Source: Roseiterribacter gracilis (GTDB taxonomy: Bacteria > Pseudomonadota > Alphaproteobacteria > BOG-932 > Roseiterribacteraceae). From it: DNA of 64,000 nucleotides. Each line of letters opens with the position of its first letter. Positions within the stretch are counted from its first letter, which is position 1. The notes beneath the pieces were generated by a model that did no database searches, was not told the DNA's origin, and worked only from the letters and a program-made list of their open reading frames with translations. Shown here piece after piece: positions 35,350-44,349 of this stretch. Position numbers and translations under genes: made by a program. The DNA lies in assembly GCA_018332375.1 (NCBI GenBank), contig BOPV01000001.1, forward strand, positions 3,162,001-3,226,000, given 5' to 3'.

Positions 35350-35714
35350 TTGGGATTCTCCCACGCGAAGGGCGGCGAGAATCGGACCGGCATGTTGCTG
35401 GCAAATGTCCGGCGACCCATGCATGCCACGCCGATATTGCAACCTCGCAACAATCGCGCGACTGCGGTTGCGGCATGATCGCACTTGAAGACAGCGTGAA
35501 TGACACCGGGGTCGGTCAGCCACTTGATGGCCATATCACGCGCAAAAACGCCGTTCTTTCGTTTGAAAGTTGCGGTTTGGCCCGGCCTGCTTCTGGTTCG
35601 TTTGCATTCGGCCGGGCCCGGCCCGCGCGATGAGGCCGAACGTCACGCTACCGTCGATTTAACGACTGTGCTGTTTCATCTGCCGACACTTCGCGACGTG
35701 ACGCCGGAAGACTC
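35350..35714. other. 365-bp divergent intergenic region
   Basis: This gap separates the regulator gene and the EAL gene, which diverge. It holds GCCCGGCC (35580-35587) and its complement (35610-35617) with a 22-base loop, overlapping the 12-bp palindrome GCCGGGCCCGGC (35611-35622). An open frame 35475-35636 (53 codons) has no ribosome binding site or family likeness. Promoters for both flanking genes must lie here, but none is clear. Confidence 0.55.
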
Positions 35715-37337
35715 ATGCCTGACGCCTTGCTCCAGAAGGAGCGGAATCGATTTGTCGGTTTCTCCTTCGCGACAGCACAGCTGCTGCTGGAGCTGGATGA
35801 ATCGAATCGTATCGTCTACGCGGCTGGCGCGTCGTTCCAGATCGCTGAGTCTGCGAACCAATTGCTGGGCCGTCCGATCGACTCAATTGTCGCCGAACGC
35901 GATGTCGGATTCCTAGGTCACATCCTGCAGCGCTATCGCGAAGGCCGTCCGGGCCAGATGGTGCGCGTCGCGCTGAAGCGTGACGGCAAGCCGGCCCAGG
36001 ATTTTCTGGTCGGCGGTTGCATCGTCGAAACCACGCCCGGTGCGCTCTATCTCGGTCTGGTGCCGGCGCTTGGTGTTGCGCGTGCGCTTGCCGGCAGCGC
36101 CAGCAAACTGGCCGATGCCGCTGCAATGCAGGCTGCAGCCGAAGGCGACCCGTCGCTGACCTTGTACGCGTCGCGCGCGCTGGCCGAACTCTCCGCCGCC
36201 GATCCCGATCTCACCAATCGCATCACGCAGGACATTCACGCCTATCTGCGGTCGGTGTCGTTGGGCGGCGAATATGTCACCGACCTCGCGCCGGGCCGCT
36301 ACGGCTTCCTGCGCGCAGCCGGCGTCAGCGACGGCGAAATCGAACAAAGCGTCGCGACCATCCTGACCCAGGCCGATCTCGAACCGGCCGGGCAGTTGTT
36401 CAACATCCGGTTCGACTCGGCCGAGCTCAACAGCGAGGACGCAGCCCGCGCACTGGCCTACACGATCGAGAAATTCGCGCGCAGCGAACCGACCGAATTC
36501 ACCTTGCGCAGCGTGCAGGAAGCCGTCGCCGAGATGATCGGAAACTCGGTTTCGTTGATGCAATCGGCGCGCACCGTGCTGACCGAAGGCGCGCTGGAAG
36601 TCGCCTTCCAAAAAGTCGTCGAAATGCGCACCGGCGAGACGCATCACTTCGAAGCGCTGTCGCGATTCAGCGGCATCGAGTCGGTCGCCGACTTCATTCG
36701 CTTCATGGAAGATTCGGGCATCGTCCAGGATCTGGACTTGCTGGTCGTGCAGAAAGTCTTCGAACAGCTGGTCGAAATGGGCCAGTCCGGCTGGCGTCCC
36801 AAAGTTGCGGTCAATCTGTCGGGTCGTTCGATCCAGGGCGATATTTTCCGCGGCCGCTTGCTGCAGCTGGGGCAGACGCATGCCGATCTGCGTTCGCAGA
36901 TGTTGTTCGAACTGACCGAGACCTCGTCGATCACCGCCATCGATTCGACGGCGCAGTTCCTGAACAAGCTGGCGTCGTGCGGCCACGCAATCTGTCTCGA
37001 CGACGTCGGCGCAGGTTCAACCAGCTTGCAGATGCTGCGCGCGATGCCAGCGAATTTCATCAAGCTCGACGGCAGCGTCGTGCACGGCGCGTCACGCCCG
37101 GGCGGCGACCGCACCTTGTTCAAAGCGCTGGTCGATCTGGCGCGCGGCAAAGGTGCCGAGCTGATCGCCGAACAAATTGAAACCGAAGCCGATGCACGTT
37201 TCTGCGCCCAGGCTGGCGCACGTTTCGGACAAGGCTGGCTGTTCGGCAAAGCCTCGCCCGAAGCGATCAAACAGCGCGACAAATCCAAGCCGATCGATAT
37301 CGGCGGCAATTGGGGCGGCGGTCACACGCTTCGCTGA
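35715..37337 (+). CDS. EAL-domain cyclic di-GMP phosphodiesterase-like protein
   Basis: A 540-residue cytoplasmic protein. The N-terminal part (about 10-120) looks like a PAS sensor (LELDESNRIVYAAGASFQI), followed by a helical linker and a degenerate central domain, then an EAL domain (about 300-515). The catalytic and metal residues are visible: FEALSR (Glu near 314), VNLSG, FELTET, LDDVGAG, FIKLDG and AEQIETEADA. So cyclic di-GMP hydrolysis is plausible; VGAG replaces the usual FGTG next to the DD motif. It stops directly against the end of the convergent SDR gene. Confidence 0.9.
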   Translation: MPDALLQKERNRFVGFSFATAQLLLELDESNRIVYAAGASFQIAESANQLLGRPIDSIVAERDVGFLGHILQRYREGRPGQMVRVALKRDGKPAQDFLVGGCIVETTPGALYLGLVPALGVARALAGSASKLADAAAMQAAAEGDPSLTLYASRALAELSAADPDLTNRITQDIHAYLRSVSLGGEYVTDLAPGRYGFLRAAGVSDGEIEQSVATILTQADLEPAGQLFNIRFDSAELNSEDAARALAYTIEKFARSEPTEFTLRSVQEAVAEMIGNSVSLMQSARTVLTEGALEVAFQKVVEMRTGETHHFEALSRFSGIESVADFIRFMEDSGIVQDLDLLVVQKVFEQLVEMGQSGWRPKVAVNLSGRSIQGDIFRGRLLQLGQTHADLRSQMLFELTETSSITAIDSTAQFLNKLASCGHAICLDDVGAGSTSLQMLRAMPANFIKLDGSVVHGASRPGGDRTLFKALVDLARGKGAELIAEQIETEADARFCAQAGARFGQGWLFGKASPEAIKQRDKSKPIDIGGNWGGGHTLR

Positions 37338-38330
37338 TCACGGACCGCCTTTGCCGCCGACCGCGCCATAAATCTGGCCGGTGGAATAGCTCGCCTCATC
37401 CGACGCCAACAGCACATAGATCGATGCAAGCTCGGCCGGTTGCCCCGGTCGTTTCATCGGTGTGTCGCTGCCGAATTCGGGCAGCTTGTCGGGAAATTGC
37501 CCGCCGCTCGGTTGCAACGGTGTCCAGACCGGACCGGGCGCCACGCCGTTTACGCGAATGCCTTTCTCGGCGAGTTGTTTCGCCAGACCTTTGGTGAAGA
37601 TCATGATGCCGCCTTTGGTAACGGCGTAGTCGAGCAGCTCTTCGACCGGATCGTACGCATTGACCGAGGTGGTGTTGATGATCGTCGAGCCCGGCTTCAT
37701 GTGCGGCACCGCGGCTTTCGTAATCCAGAACATTGCGTAGAGATTGGTCTTGAACGTCCAATCGAGATCTTCGTTGGAAATGTCGGTGATGATCTTGTGC
37801 GGCTTTTGTCGCGCGGCGTTGTTGACCAAAATGTCCAACCCACCCAAGCCGCGCACTGCGTCGTCGACGAGTTTGCGACAAAAGGCTTCGTCGCGAATGT
37901 CGCCAGGCAACGCCACCGCTTTGCGTCCGGCTTTTTGAATCAGCTCGACGACTTCTTTCGCATCGGACTCTTCGGCGGGCAGGTAGTTGATTGCGACGTC
38001 GGCACCTTCGCGCGCAAAGGCGATTGCGGCAGCCCGCCCCATCCCGGAATCACCGCCGGTCAACAGTGCTTTGCGGCCCAGCAGCCGGCCCGATCCTTTG
38101 TAGCTTTCTTCGCCGTGATCGGGCCGCGGCGTCATCTTGCTCGCAAGTCCCGGCCAAGGCTGTTGCTGCGGCGGGAAGGGCGGCTTCGGATATGCGCTGG
38201 CGGGATCGGTCAATGGTTTTGCCTTCATGACGGTTCCTTGTTGCGCGGCGGCGCTGCCGCCAACTGCGGCGGCCAAGCCTGTTGCAAGCCCGCCGACGAC
38301 CGTCCGCCGTTCGGGATTCTTGGGATCCAT
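37338..38330 (-). CDS. SDR-family oxidoreductase with Tat-like signal
   Basis: A 330-residue short-chain dehydrogenase of the general-stress-protein type (YhdF/YdaD/YghA-like). Glycine motif TGGDSGMGRA (near 93-102), NNAA (near 170), Ser in TTSVNAY and YAVTKGG (Tyr/Lys catalytic pair near 246-250) are intact. The N-terminus ERRTVVGGLATGLAAAVGG looks like a twin-arginine signal, and E. coli YghA is annotated with a similar one, so periplasmic activity is possible. AGGAG precedes ATG 38330. Substrate unknown. Confidence 0.92.
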   Translation of the reverse strand: MDPKNPERRTVVGGLATGLAAAVGGSAAAQQGTVMKAKPLTDPASAYPKPPFPPQQQPWPGLASKMTPRPDHGEESYKGSGRLLGRKALLTGGDSGMGRAAAIAFAREGADVAINYLPAEESDAKEVVELIQKAGRKAVALPGDIRDEAFCRKLVDDAVRGLGGLDILVNNAARQKPHKIITDISNEDLDWTFKTNLYAMFWITKAAVPHMKPGSTIINTTSVNAYDPVEELLDYAVTKGGIMIFTKGLAKQLAEKGIRVNGVAPGPVWTPLQPSGGQFPDKLPEFGSDTPMKRPGQPAELASIYVLLASDEASYSTGQIYGAVGGKGGP

Positions 38331-38406
38331 CGACTGCTCCTGGAGAATTCTGCTGCTCTTTGAAAACCAACACGCGAAGGCGGGTGCAGGTTCATGGTCC
38401 GTCTGC

Positions 38407-38438
38407 TTGACCGACGCTGCGTCTTTGCGCTCTACGCT
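38407..38438 (+). promoter_or_regulatory. candidate promoter of DUF1003 operon
   Basis: TTGACC (38407-38412) and GCTCTACGCT (38429-38438; hexamer TCTACG at 38431) form a sigma-70-like pair with a spacer of 16-18 bases. The predicted transcript would begin about 28 bases before ATG 38473. Similar GCTCTAYGCT boxes precede the gene at 44350. Confidence 0.4.
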
Positions 38439-38472
38439 GCTGTAGTTCCTGGCGGTACAAGCGGAGACGCGC

Positions 38473-39195
38473 ATGTCGGACGATTCGATTCCCGAAGCGA
38501 ACGAAACGACGTCAAAGAAGGCGCCTTGTGCGATCAGCGGACGCGTACGACCGCGTCGCGACCTGATCGCGCTCGATACGATGCGACCTTCGCTCGCCGA
38601 TCGAATCCGGCAGGATCATCCCGGCCTGCCGCATGATGCGCTGATCAGCCGAGCCGAACTTGCGCGCTACCGCGCGATCTATGTCGAAGAGCTTTTGCAG
38701 GCCGAGCATGGTGAATTCAGCGACCTCGACCGGCAGGTCGTGGAAAGCATCGCCAAGCAGGACACGATCGCCGAGAACACCGAAGAAGAATATGACGACC
38801 ACCGGTCGTTGGGCGAAACACTGTCCGACCATCTCGCAAGCTTCGGCGGCAGCTGGCGGTTTCTGATTTCGTTCGCGGTCGCGATGGTGGCGTGGATCGC
38901 CTGGAACTACGCGCACGGCGAAGCCGCGTTCGATCCGTTCCCGTTCATTCTGCTCAATCTCGCGCTGTCATGTCTCGCCGCGGTGCAGGCGCCGATCATC
39001 ATGATGAGTCAGAACCGGCAAGAAACCAAAGACCGGTTGCGCGCGCTCAACGACTATCGCGTCAATCTCAAAGCCGAACTTGAAATTCGTCACCTGCACG
39101 AAAAAATCGATCATCTGATTACCAAGCAGTGGCAACGCTTGGCCGAAATCCAGCAGCTGCAGCTGGAGATCATGCAGGAGAAGCGACTGCGCTGA
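38473..39195 (+). CDS. DUF1003 membrane protein
   Basis: A 240-residue DUF1003 protein: an acidic N-terminal soluble part, two membrane helices (about 137-155 and 160-185) with the signature PFPFILLNLALSCLAAVQAPIIMMSQNRQ in two adjacent pieces, and a C-terminal coiled-coil tail (EIRHLHEKIDHL, QQLQLEIMQEKRLR). The family is conserved but its role is unknown. It overlaps the RDD gene by one base (TGATG) and probably heads an operon with it and the DUF1499 gene. Confidence 0.92.
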   Translation: MSDDSIPEANETTSKKAPCAISGRVRPRRDLIALDTMRPSLADRIRQDHPGLPHDALISRAELARYRAIYVEELLQAEHGEFSDLDRQVVESIAKQDTIAENTEEEYDDHRSLGETLSDHLASFGGSWRFLISFAVAMVAWIAWNYAHGEAAFDPFPFILLNLALSCLAAVQAPIIMMSQNRQETKDRLRALNDYRVNLKAELEIRHLHEKIDHLITKQWQRLAEIQQLQLEIMQEKRLR

Positions 39196-40115
39196 TGGCC
39201 CCCCATCTGACGGAACGCACGATCGCAGGATTCTGGCGACGGTTGGCCGCCGCCATCGTCGATATGATCCTGGTGGTCGCGATCGGCGCGACGTTGACCT
39301 TGGTGTTGTACGGGCCATTGGCGCGTCTCGGCACCGCCGCGCAATTCGTCGGCGTTGCCGTCTTCGCACTCTATTTCGGCATCAGCGAAAGTCGCTGGGC
39401 CGGCTCGCCGGGCAAGCGCTTGTTCGGCCTCAATGTCGTCGGCCGCGACGGCGCGCACCTCTCGATGCTGCGTGCGACGGCGCGCGCGGCGTTGTTCGGC
39501 GGTCTCTTCTTTTTCAATGGGCTCTGCTGGTTCTTCGAGCCGCAGGCACGCGTTACGATTTCGGCGCTCGAAAATATCGGCGTCATGCTGATGGTGGCGC
39601 ATCTGCTGCTGTTGGCGGCGAATTTCGACACGCGGCAGGGGCTGCACGATCTGGCGGTGCGCAGTTACGTCGTGCGCGGCGCGACAGCGCCATCGCCGCT
39701 GCGCTTGCATTGGGCACCGTTGGTTGCGACTGCGGCGCTGGTGCTGGCGCTGCCTGTCGCGCTACAGGCGATCCGCCCCGATCTCGCGCCTGATCCGCAA
39801 GAAGAGGCGGAAGAGGCGCAATCGATCGCGGCGATGCGCGTGCTTTATGCGCGGCCCGATGTCGTGCGCGCCCATGTACATGTGGCGCGCGACAACGACC
39901 AACCCACGCCGCGCTTGGTGATCTGGGCGTGGGCAGCGCAGCCCGTGTCGGACGAAGGGGCACAGGCAGCCGCTGTTTCAGGCGCCGTGCGCGATGCGCT
40001 GCCGGAGTTGGCGCAAGGAAAGCAGATCCAAGTGCGACTGATCCGCAGCGTGCAGATCGGCATTTTCAGTTACACCGCCTTCAACCAGGTGCTTACGACG
40101 CAGGACCCTGCGTAA
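39195..40115 (+). CDS. RDD-family membrane protein
   Basis: A 306-residue protein with an N-terminal RDD domain (about 5-150): starting GFWRRLAAAIVDMILV with the family Arg-Asp residues, then SPGKRLFGLNVVGRDG (near 72-87), three helices. A fourth helix near 176-194 is followed by a soluble C-terminal domain (about 200-306) not part of RDD. RDD proteins have been linked to ion or small-molecule transport. The start overlaps the preceding stop; an in-frame start at 39129 is rejected because it is inside the DUF1003 gene. Confidence 0.88.
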   Translation: MAPHLTERTIAGFWRRLAAAIVDMILVVAIGATLTLVLYGPLARLGTAAQFVGVAVFALYFGISESRWAGSPGKRLFGLNVVGRDGAHLSMLRATARAALFGGLFFFNGLCWFFEPQARVTISALENIGVMLMVAHLLLLAANFDTRQGLHDLAVRSYVVRGATAPSPLRLHWAPLVATAALVLALPVALQAIRPDLAPDPQEEAEEAQSIAAMRVLYARPDVVRAHVHVARDNDQPTPRLVIWAWAAQPVSDEGAQAAAVSGAVRDALPELAQGKQIQVRLIRSVQIGIFSYTAFNQVLTTQDPA

Positions 40116-40145
40116 CCACGCGCCGGTCGGTGCGAACCAGCTCCC

Positions 40146-40910
40146 ATGCAAACCGTTCGACTCACGCGCGGCACGCGCATCCTCGCCATTGTTGCAACGC
40201 TTGGACTCGTCGCGGCGCTGGTGGCGCTGTTGATGTTGGGCGGTGCGCCACTCGTCTATCGCACCGGCATGCAGCCGTTGCCGGTGTCGTTTCTGCTATT
40301 GCGCAACGGCGTGTATGTCGCGGGCGCGGCGGCGTTGCTGTCGCTGATCGGCCTGATTGGCATCCGGCGCTATGGGCCGACCTTGCGTCGGCTGGTGCCG
40401 ATCGCCTTTGTGGTCAGTCTTGCGATCGGCGTGGTGCCGTTCACCTTCTTCAATCCGCGCAATCCGCCGCCGCCGATTCACGACATCACCACCGACATGG
40501 ACAACCCGCCGGTCTTTGTCGCGGTGTTGCCGTTGCGCGAAGCCGCCAAAGCGGCGAACCCGGTCGCGTACAATCCCGACGACGCCAAGGTGCAAAAAGC
40601 GGCCTATGCCGACATCGTCCCGATGGTGACCAAATTGCCGCCGGCCGAAGCATTCAATCGCGCCGCCAGTGCCGCACGCGCGATGGGCTGGACGATGGTG
40701 GCGCAGGACTCGGGTGACGGGCGGATCGAAGCCAGCGACACGACCTTCTGGTTCGGCTTCACCGACGACGTCGTGATCCGCGTGACGGCCCAGGATGGCG
40801 GCAGCAGGATCGACATTCGCTCGCTGAGCCGCATCGGCCGCGGCGACGTAGGCGCCAACGCGAAACGCATTCGCGCCTACGAAGCCAAACTGAAAGACGC
40901 GCTGGGCTGA
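40146..40910 (+). CDS. DUF1499 membrane protein
   Basis: A 254-residue protein with three membrane helices (about 12-32, 45-68, 80-98) and a soluble C-terminal DUF1499 domain (about 125-250) containing VQKAAYADIVPM, GWTMVAQD, RIEASDTTFWFGFTDDVVIRV and RIDIRSLSRIGRGDVGANAKRI. This last block is the family signature. It follows the RDD gene by 30 bases and probably belongs to the same operon. The function of the family is not known. A long inverted repeat lies 20 bases after the stop. Confidence 0.92.
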   Translation: MQTVRLTRGTRILAIVATLGLVAALVALLMLGGAPLVYRTGMQPLPVSFLLLRNGVYVAGAAALLSLIGLIGIRRYGPTLRRLVPIAFVVSLAIGVVPFTFFNPRNPPPPIHDITTDMDNPPVFVAVLPLREAAKAANPVAYNPDDAKVQKAAYADIVPMVTKLPPAEAFNRAASAARAMGWTMVAQDSGDGRIEASDTTFWFGFTDDVVIRVTAQDGGSRIDIRSLSRIGRGDVGANAKRIRAYEAKLKDALG

Positions 40911-40929
40911 TGGTGCGACAGCACCCCGC

Positions 40930-41007
40930 CTAGTGCGTCGGATTTGAAGTTCGCCCCGATCTTGGGACCAGCACCCAGGCGAACTTCAAATCCATACGAC
41001 GCACTAG
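40930..41007. repeat. long inverted repeat, MITE/REP-like (copy 2)
   Basis: The left arm runs from CTAGTGCGTCG to GATTTGAAGTTCGCC (40930-40955) and the right arm (40978-41007) is its complement apart from four extra bases (TATG/CATA) in the middle. Both ends are CTAG. The 22-base loop has a TGGG/CCCA minor stem. The arms share GGATTTGAAGTT with copy 1 at 13503. The outer 11 bp are perfect. No ORF is inside. Confidence 0.85.
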
Positions 41008-41020
41008 GAATTTTGTTTTG

Positions 41021-41095
41021 CTAGCGTCCTATTCGATTCCGAAGTTCGATCGCATTTGCCGCAGGCACACACGAACTTCGGAATCGGGACGCTAG
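41021..41095. repeat. long inverted repeat, MITE/REP-like (copy 3)
   Basis: Left arm CTAGCGTCC then CGATTCCGAAGTTCG (41021-41048, with four extra bases TATT) and right arm complement (41072-41095). Ends are again CTAG, and one arm again carries a four-base insertion, as in copy 2. It stands 13 bases after copy 2 in the same gap. The core GAAGTTCG is shared with copy 2 but the stem sequence is partly different, so it is a related subtype. Confidence 0.85.
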
Positions 41096-41162
41096 CCGCG
41101 GCAGCTCCTCTCGCGTACAAGCCTCGCTGCGCCCGGACCGGGGCGCCTCATGCGAAGGATTC

Positions 41163-41519
41163 ATGGCGAGATTTCAAGGAATGGACCACCGCGCCGGTCT
41201 GAATGACCGGTTGAAAGCGGCGGCGGACGCAAAGAAGAAGGTTCTGGAGAAGATCGCGGCGCGACCTGCCCCGGACGAGGCAGAGGTGCAGGCCCGTCTC
41301 GCCGCACGTGCAGCCTCCGAGGCCGCGCGCGAAGCACGCCAGGCCAAACGCCAGCAAGATCGCGCTGCCGAAGAAGCCGCCGCGCTCGCCGCTCGTGAAG
41401 CGGCCAAGCTGGCGCGCGAACAGGAAGCCGAACAAAAGCTGCGCGACGAAGCCGAGCTGAAAATTGCGCAGAAGGCTGCACGCGACCAACGCTACGCAGC
41501 CCGCAAAGCGCGCAAATAG
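41163..41519 (+). CDS. DUF6481-like Ala/Glu-rich coiled-coil protein
   Basis: A 118-residue highly charged, Ala-rich helical protein starting MARFQGMDHRAGLNDRLKAA and ending AARDQRYAARKARK. The beginning and the end are typical of the alphaproteobacterial DUF6481 family. It should be one long alpha-helix or coiled coil; function unknown. GCGAAGG lies in front of the ATG. It ends one base before the end of the convergent formamidase-like gene. Confidence 0.8.
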   Translation: MARFQGMDHRAGLNDRLKAAADAKKKVLEKIAARPAPDEAEVQARLAARAASEAAREARQAKRQQDRAAEEAAALAAREAAKLAREQEAEQKLRDEAELKIAQKAARDQRYAARKARK

Positions 41520-41520
41520 C

Positions 41521-42540
41521 CTACGGCTTCACGAACAGGTCTTTGGGCAGCATCACATGCACGCCCTTGTTGCGGTCGACGATCTGCGTAATCGCCAGAT
41601 CGCCCGCAACACTGATCAGCATGTAGGCGTCGTCGCGGCTTAGTTTCTTTTCGGCGACCAGAAAGTCGATCATCTCGCGCACCGATTTTTGTGCGGCGAC
41701 CGACAGATTGTCGTCGAACCCCATGGCGATGAAATGGGTCGGCGTCTCGGCGCGCGGATAGGTCTGTTTCGTCTCTTTGTGCAGCACGAATTCCAGCGTG
41801 CCGGTCAGCGACGTTTCCAGTGCCGTCACGTCGATCTCGCCGTTGCCTTGTCCTGCATGTCCGTCGCCGACTTCGAACAAGGCGCCGCTGGCATGCACGG
41901 GCAGATACAGAACCGTGCCTGCGACCAGTTCCTTGTTGTCCATGTTGCCGCCATGAACCGTCGGCGGCGTTGAATCGTAGCGGCCGAAGGCAGGCGGTGG
42001 TGCGACGCCCATGCTGCCGAAAAACGGGCGCAGCTTGATCTGAATCCCGGGCGCGAAATTGGCGACGTTCTTTTGCTTGTCGAGCGGAATGATCTTCATC
42101 CGCGCGTACGGAAATTCGTCGGTCATCAGACCGGCGCCATAGCGGAATCCGTTATAGGCATACGGAATCGCAAGTTCGATTTTGCGGATCCGCACTTCCA
42201 GCGTGTCGCCGGGCTCGGCGCCGTCGATCGCAATCGGTCCGGTCAGAATATGTCCGCCCGGCCCGCGATCTTTCACCGCGTCGAAGATGTCGCGCAGACT
42301 TTGCTGAACGTCGCTGGGTGCAACGCCGCCGCGTTCCAGCGCGGTCGGGCTGCTGGTGATCAATGTATCGATCACGACCGTGTCGCCCGACTTGATGCGC
42401 AGCACCGGCTTGGCGGTCGCGTCGTAATTGCCCCAGGCGATCGTCTGCGGCGTCGCCGCGAGATGATGCGTGGTCTGGGCGACGGCCGGTGCCGCGACCA
42501 GCAAGACGACGGCGACGGCAAGTTGTGAACCGAATTGCAT
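41521..42540 (-). CDS. exported acetamidase/formamidase-family protein
   Basis: A 339-residue protein with signal peptide (about 1-24, VAVVLLVAAPAVAQ) and an acetamidase/formamidase fold: KSGDTVVIDT, LTGPIAIDGAEPGDTLEVRI (split near 90-110), HGGNMDNKEL and PVHASGALFEVGDGHAGQGNGEID in two pieces near 205-240. These motifs carry the metal-binding His/Asp/Glu. Known members release ammonia from formamide or acetamide; this one would act outside the cytoplasm. ATG at 42540 is chosen because a signal peptide follows it directly. Confidence 0.9.
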   Translation of the reverse strand: MQFGSQLAVAVVLLVAAPAVAQTTHHLAATPQTIAWGNYDATAKPVLRIKSGDTVVIDTLITSSPTALERGGVAPSDVQQSLRDIFDAVKDRGPGGHILTGPIAIDGAEPGDTLEVRIRKIELAIPYAYNGFRYGAGLMTDEFPYARMKIIPLDKQKNVANFAPGIQIKLRPFFGSMGVAPPPAFGRYDSTPPTVHGGNMDNKELVAGTVLYLPVHASGALFEVGDGHAGQGNGEIDVTALETSLTGTLEFVLHKETKQTYPRAETPTHFIAMGFDDNLSVAAQKSVREMIDFLVAEKKLSRDDAYMLISVAGDLAITQIVDRNKGVHVMLPKDLFVKP

Positions 42541-42822
42541 CTGGTCGAACCTCGCCGCAGGATTTGCAGAACACGTGCGTGAAATGTTCGTCACGCAATC
42601 GAACGCGTTACCTGACAAGATCTGAAACGCAGTTTGCAATGACGAACTGCAAGTTTCTCCCGACATAGTTTTTCGCGCGCCGTTTGCTGCACGCGCTGAT
42701 TGCCAAAAACGCAGTCAGCCTGGTGCAATTCACGCGTGCTTCGCATGTTGGTAGGTCAGGGTTTGTATCTGCTTGTTACGCGTATCCCCGAACGAACAGA
42801 TCGACCGACGGGGATGTACGCG

Positions 42823-43950
42823 ATGACTCGGATTTTGCTGACTGGTGCGACCGGTTTGATCGGCAGCGCTGCCTTGTTGCACGGCTTGCGCGATGCGCCC
42901 GAGCATCGCTGGACCTGTCTCGTGCGCGGTGACTCAACCGACGTTGCGCGCCGGCGCCTAGCGACGCAGTTGGCGAAGTTCGTCAGCACCGACGCTGCGC
43001 AAGACGCGGCCGGCAAGGTCGACATCATCGCCGGCGATCTCGGCACGATCGACACGGTCACGCATCCGGTGCTCGACGAGTGCACGCATATTCTGCATCT
43101 CGCGGCCGATACGTCTTGGTGGGGCAAGCGCAACAACTGGCTGGTCAATTACGACGGCACGATTGCGCTGGCGCGGCGCGCGCGACAGATGCCCCACTTG
43201 AAGCGCTTCCTGCACGTTGGCACGGCCATGATTTGCGGGGGCGAATCTCCGCGCCTCGTGCAGGAAGACATGTTCCCGGCCGACGAGGCCAAGCACCTGG
43301 TCAATTACACGACGACCAAGGCGGCGACCGAAACCATGCTGGAGGAAGAATTCGACGATCTGCCGATCGTCGTTGCGCGCCCGTCGATCGTGGTCGGCCA
43401 CACCGAACTCGGCGCGTCGCCCAGCGCCAGCATCTTCTGGATGTTCCGCGCCGGCGATCATCTGCGTCTGGTCGCGGGCGCGCGCGACGCGTCGATCGAC
43501 GTGGTTCCGATCGACTGGACCGCAGCGACCTTGGTCGGATTGCTGCACCGTCCCCAATTGCAGCACCGCATCTATCACCTGTCGGCGGGCAATTCGAAAC
43601 GCACCGTCTGGTCCGACGTCGAAGCCGCCTTCGCGCGCTATGACGGCGAAGACCGTACCTACCAGCCCTTCTGCGCGACGTCGGATCGGTCGGCGTTGCG
43701 CCGTGCCTTCAGCGAACGGTTCGGCCTCAAGACGCCGGTGCAGGCGGCGATGCTGCGCGCCATGCAGCAATATTATCGCTTCTGTGCGCTGGGCGTGGTG
43801 TTTGACAATCAGCGTCTGCTCGATGAAGGCTTCGCGCCGCCGCCGGCCTTGCCCGAATATCTCGACGTCTGCCTCGACCGCCCCAACGGCATCAGCATCA
43901 CCGATCAATTCGCCGACGATCTCGGCATGTTTGATCGAGCCGCGGCGTGA
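42823..43950 (+). CDS. NAD(P)-dependent epimerase/thioester-reductase-like SDR
   Basis: A 375-residue extended SDR of the NAD-binding-4 (male sterility/thioester reductase-like) type. Rossmann motif LLTGATGLIGSAAL (near 6-19), GDLGTID, HLAADTSWWG (near 86-95), NYTTTKAATE with Tyr/Lys active-site pattern (Tyr near 164, Lys 168) and VARPSIVVGH are visible. Substrate unknown. Start ATG 42823 (MTRILLTG) is favoured; ATG 42814 is three codons earlier. The SMR gene follows after 19 bases with a good ribosome binding site and may be co-transcribed. Confidence 0.88.
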   Translation: MTRILLTGATGLIGSAALLHGLRDAPEHRWTCLVRGDSTDVARRRLATQLAKFVSTDAAQDAAGKVDIIAGDLGTIDTVTHPVLDECTHILHLAADTSWWGKRNNWLVNYDGTIALARRARQMPHLKRFLHVGTAMICGGESPRLVQEDMFPADEAKHLVNYTTTKAATETMLEEEFDDLPIVVARPSIVVGHTELGASPSASIFWMFRAGDHLRLVAGARDASIDVVPIDWTAATLVGLLHRPQLQHRIYHLSAGNSKRTVWSDVEAAFARYDGEDRTYQPFCATSDRSALRRAFSERFGLKTPVQAAMLRAMQQYYRFCALGVVFDNQRLLDEGFAPPPALPEYLDVCLDRPNGISITDQFADDLGMFDRAAA

Positions 43951-43969
43951 GCCGCAAAGGAGATTCGGC

Positions 43970-44302
43970 GTGAGTCATCCGCTGGCGCCGTACGCGCTGC
44001 TGCTGATCGCCATCGTCGCGGAAGTGATTGCGACGGTGGCGATGAAAGCCGCCGACGGCATGACGCAGTGGAAACCGGCGCTGTTGGTTGCGGTCGGCTA
44101 CGGCACGGCGTTCTGGTTGCTGTCGGTTGCCGTGCGCACGATTCCGGTCGGTATCGTTTATTCGATCTGGGCCGGCCTTGGCATGGCCGGCGCCGCAATC
44201 GGTGCGCGGATCGTCTACGGCGAAATGTTGCAGCCGATCGCCTTCGTCGGCATGGCGGTGATTGCCGCAGGCGTTGGGCTGGTTGCGATCGGACAGCGCT
44301 AA
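43970..44302 (+). CDS. small multidrug resistance (SMR) transporter
   Basis: A 110-residue SMR-family protein with four membrane helices (about 5-25, 33-52, 57-78, 85-105), the usual length. The essential Glu of helix 1 is present in LLIAIVAEVIATVAMK (near 18), and GIVYSIWAGLGMAGAAIGA is typical of helix 3. It exports cationic drugs or guanidinium-type compounds against protons as an antiparallel dimer. Start GTG 43970 has AAGGAG at a good distance; no in-frame ATG is near. Confidence 0.93.
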   Translation: MSHPLAPYALLLIAIVAEVIATVAMKAADGMTQWKPALLVAVGYGTAFWLLSVAVRTIPVGIVYSIWAGLGMAGAAIGARIVYGEMLQPIAFVGMAVIAAGVGLVAIGQR

Positions 44303-44349
44303 GCGCGCGTCGTTGCTCTATGCTGTCGCTTTGCGATCGGCGGGATTCA

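Noticed and set aside
35475..35636. 53-codon open frame in the divergent gap
   Set aside because: No ribosome binding site, no known domain, and it crosses a hairpin.
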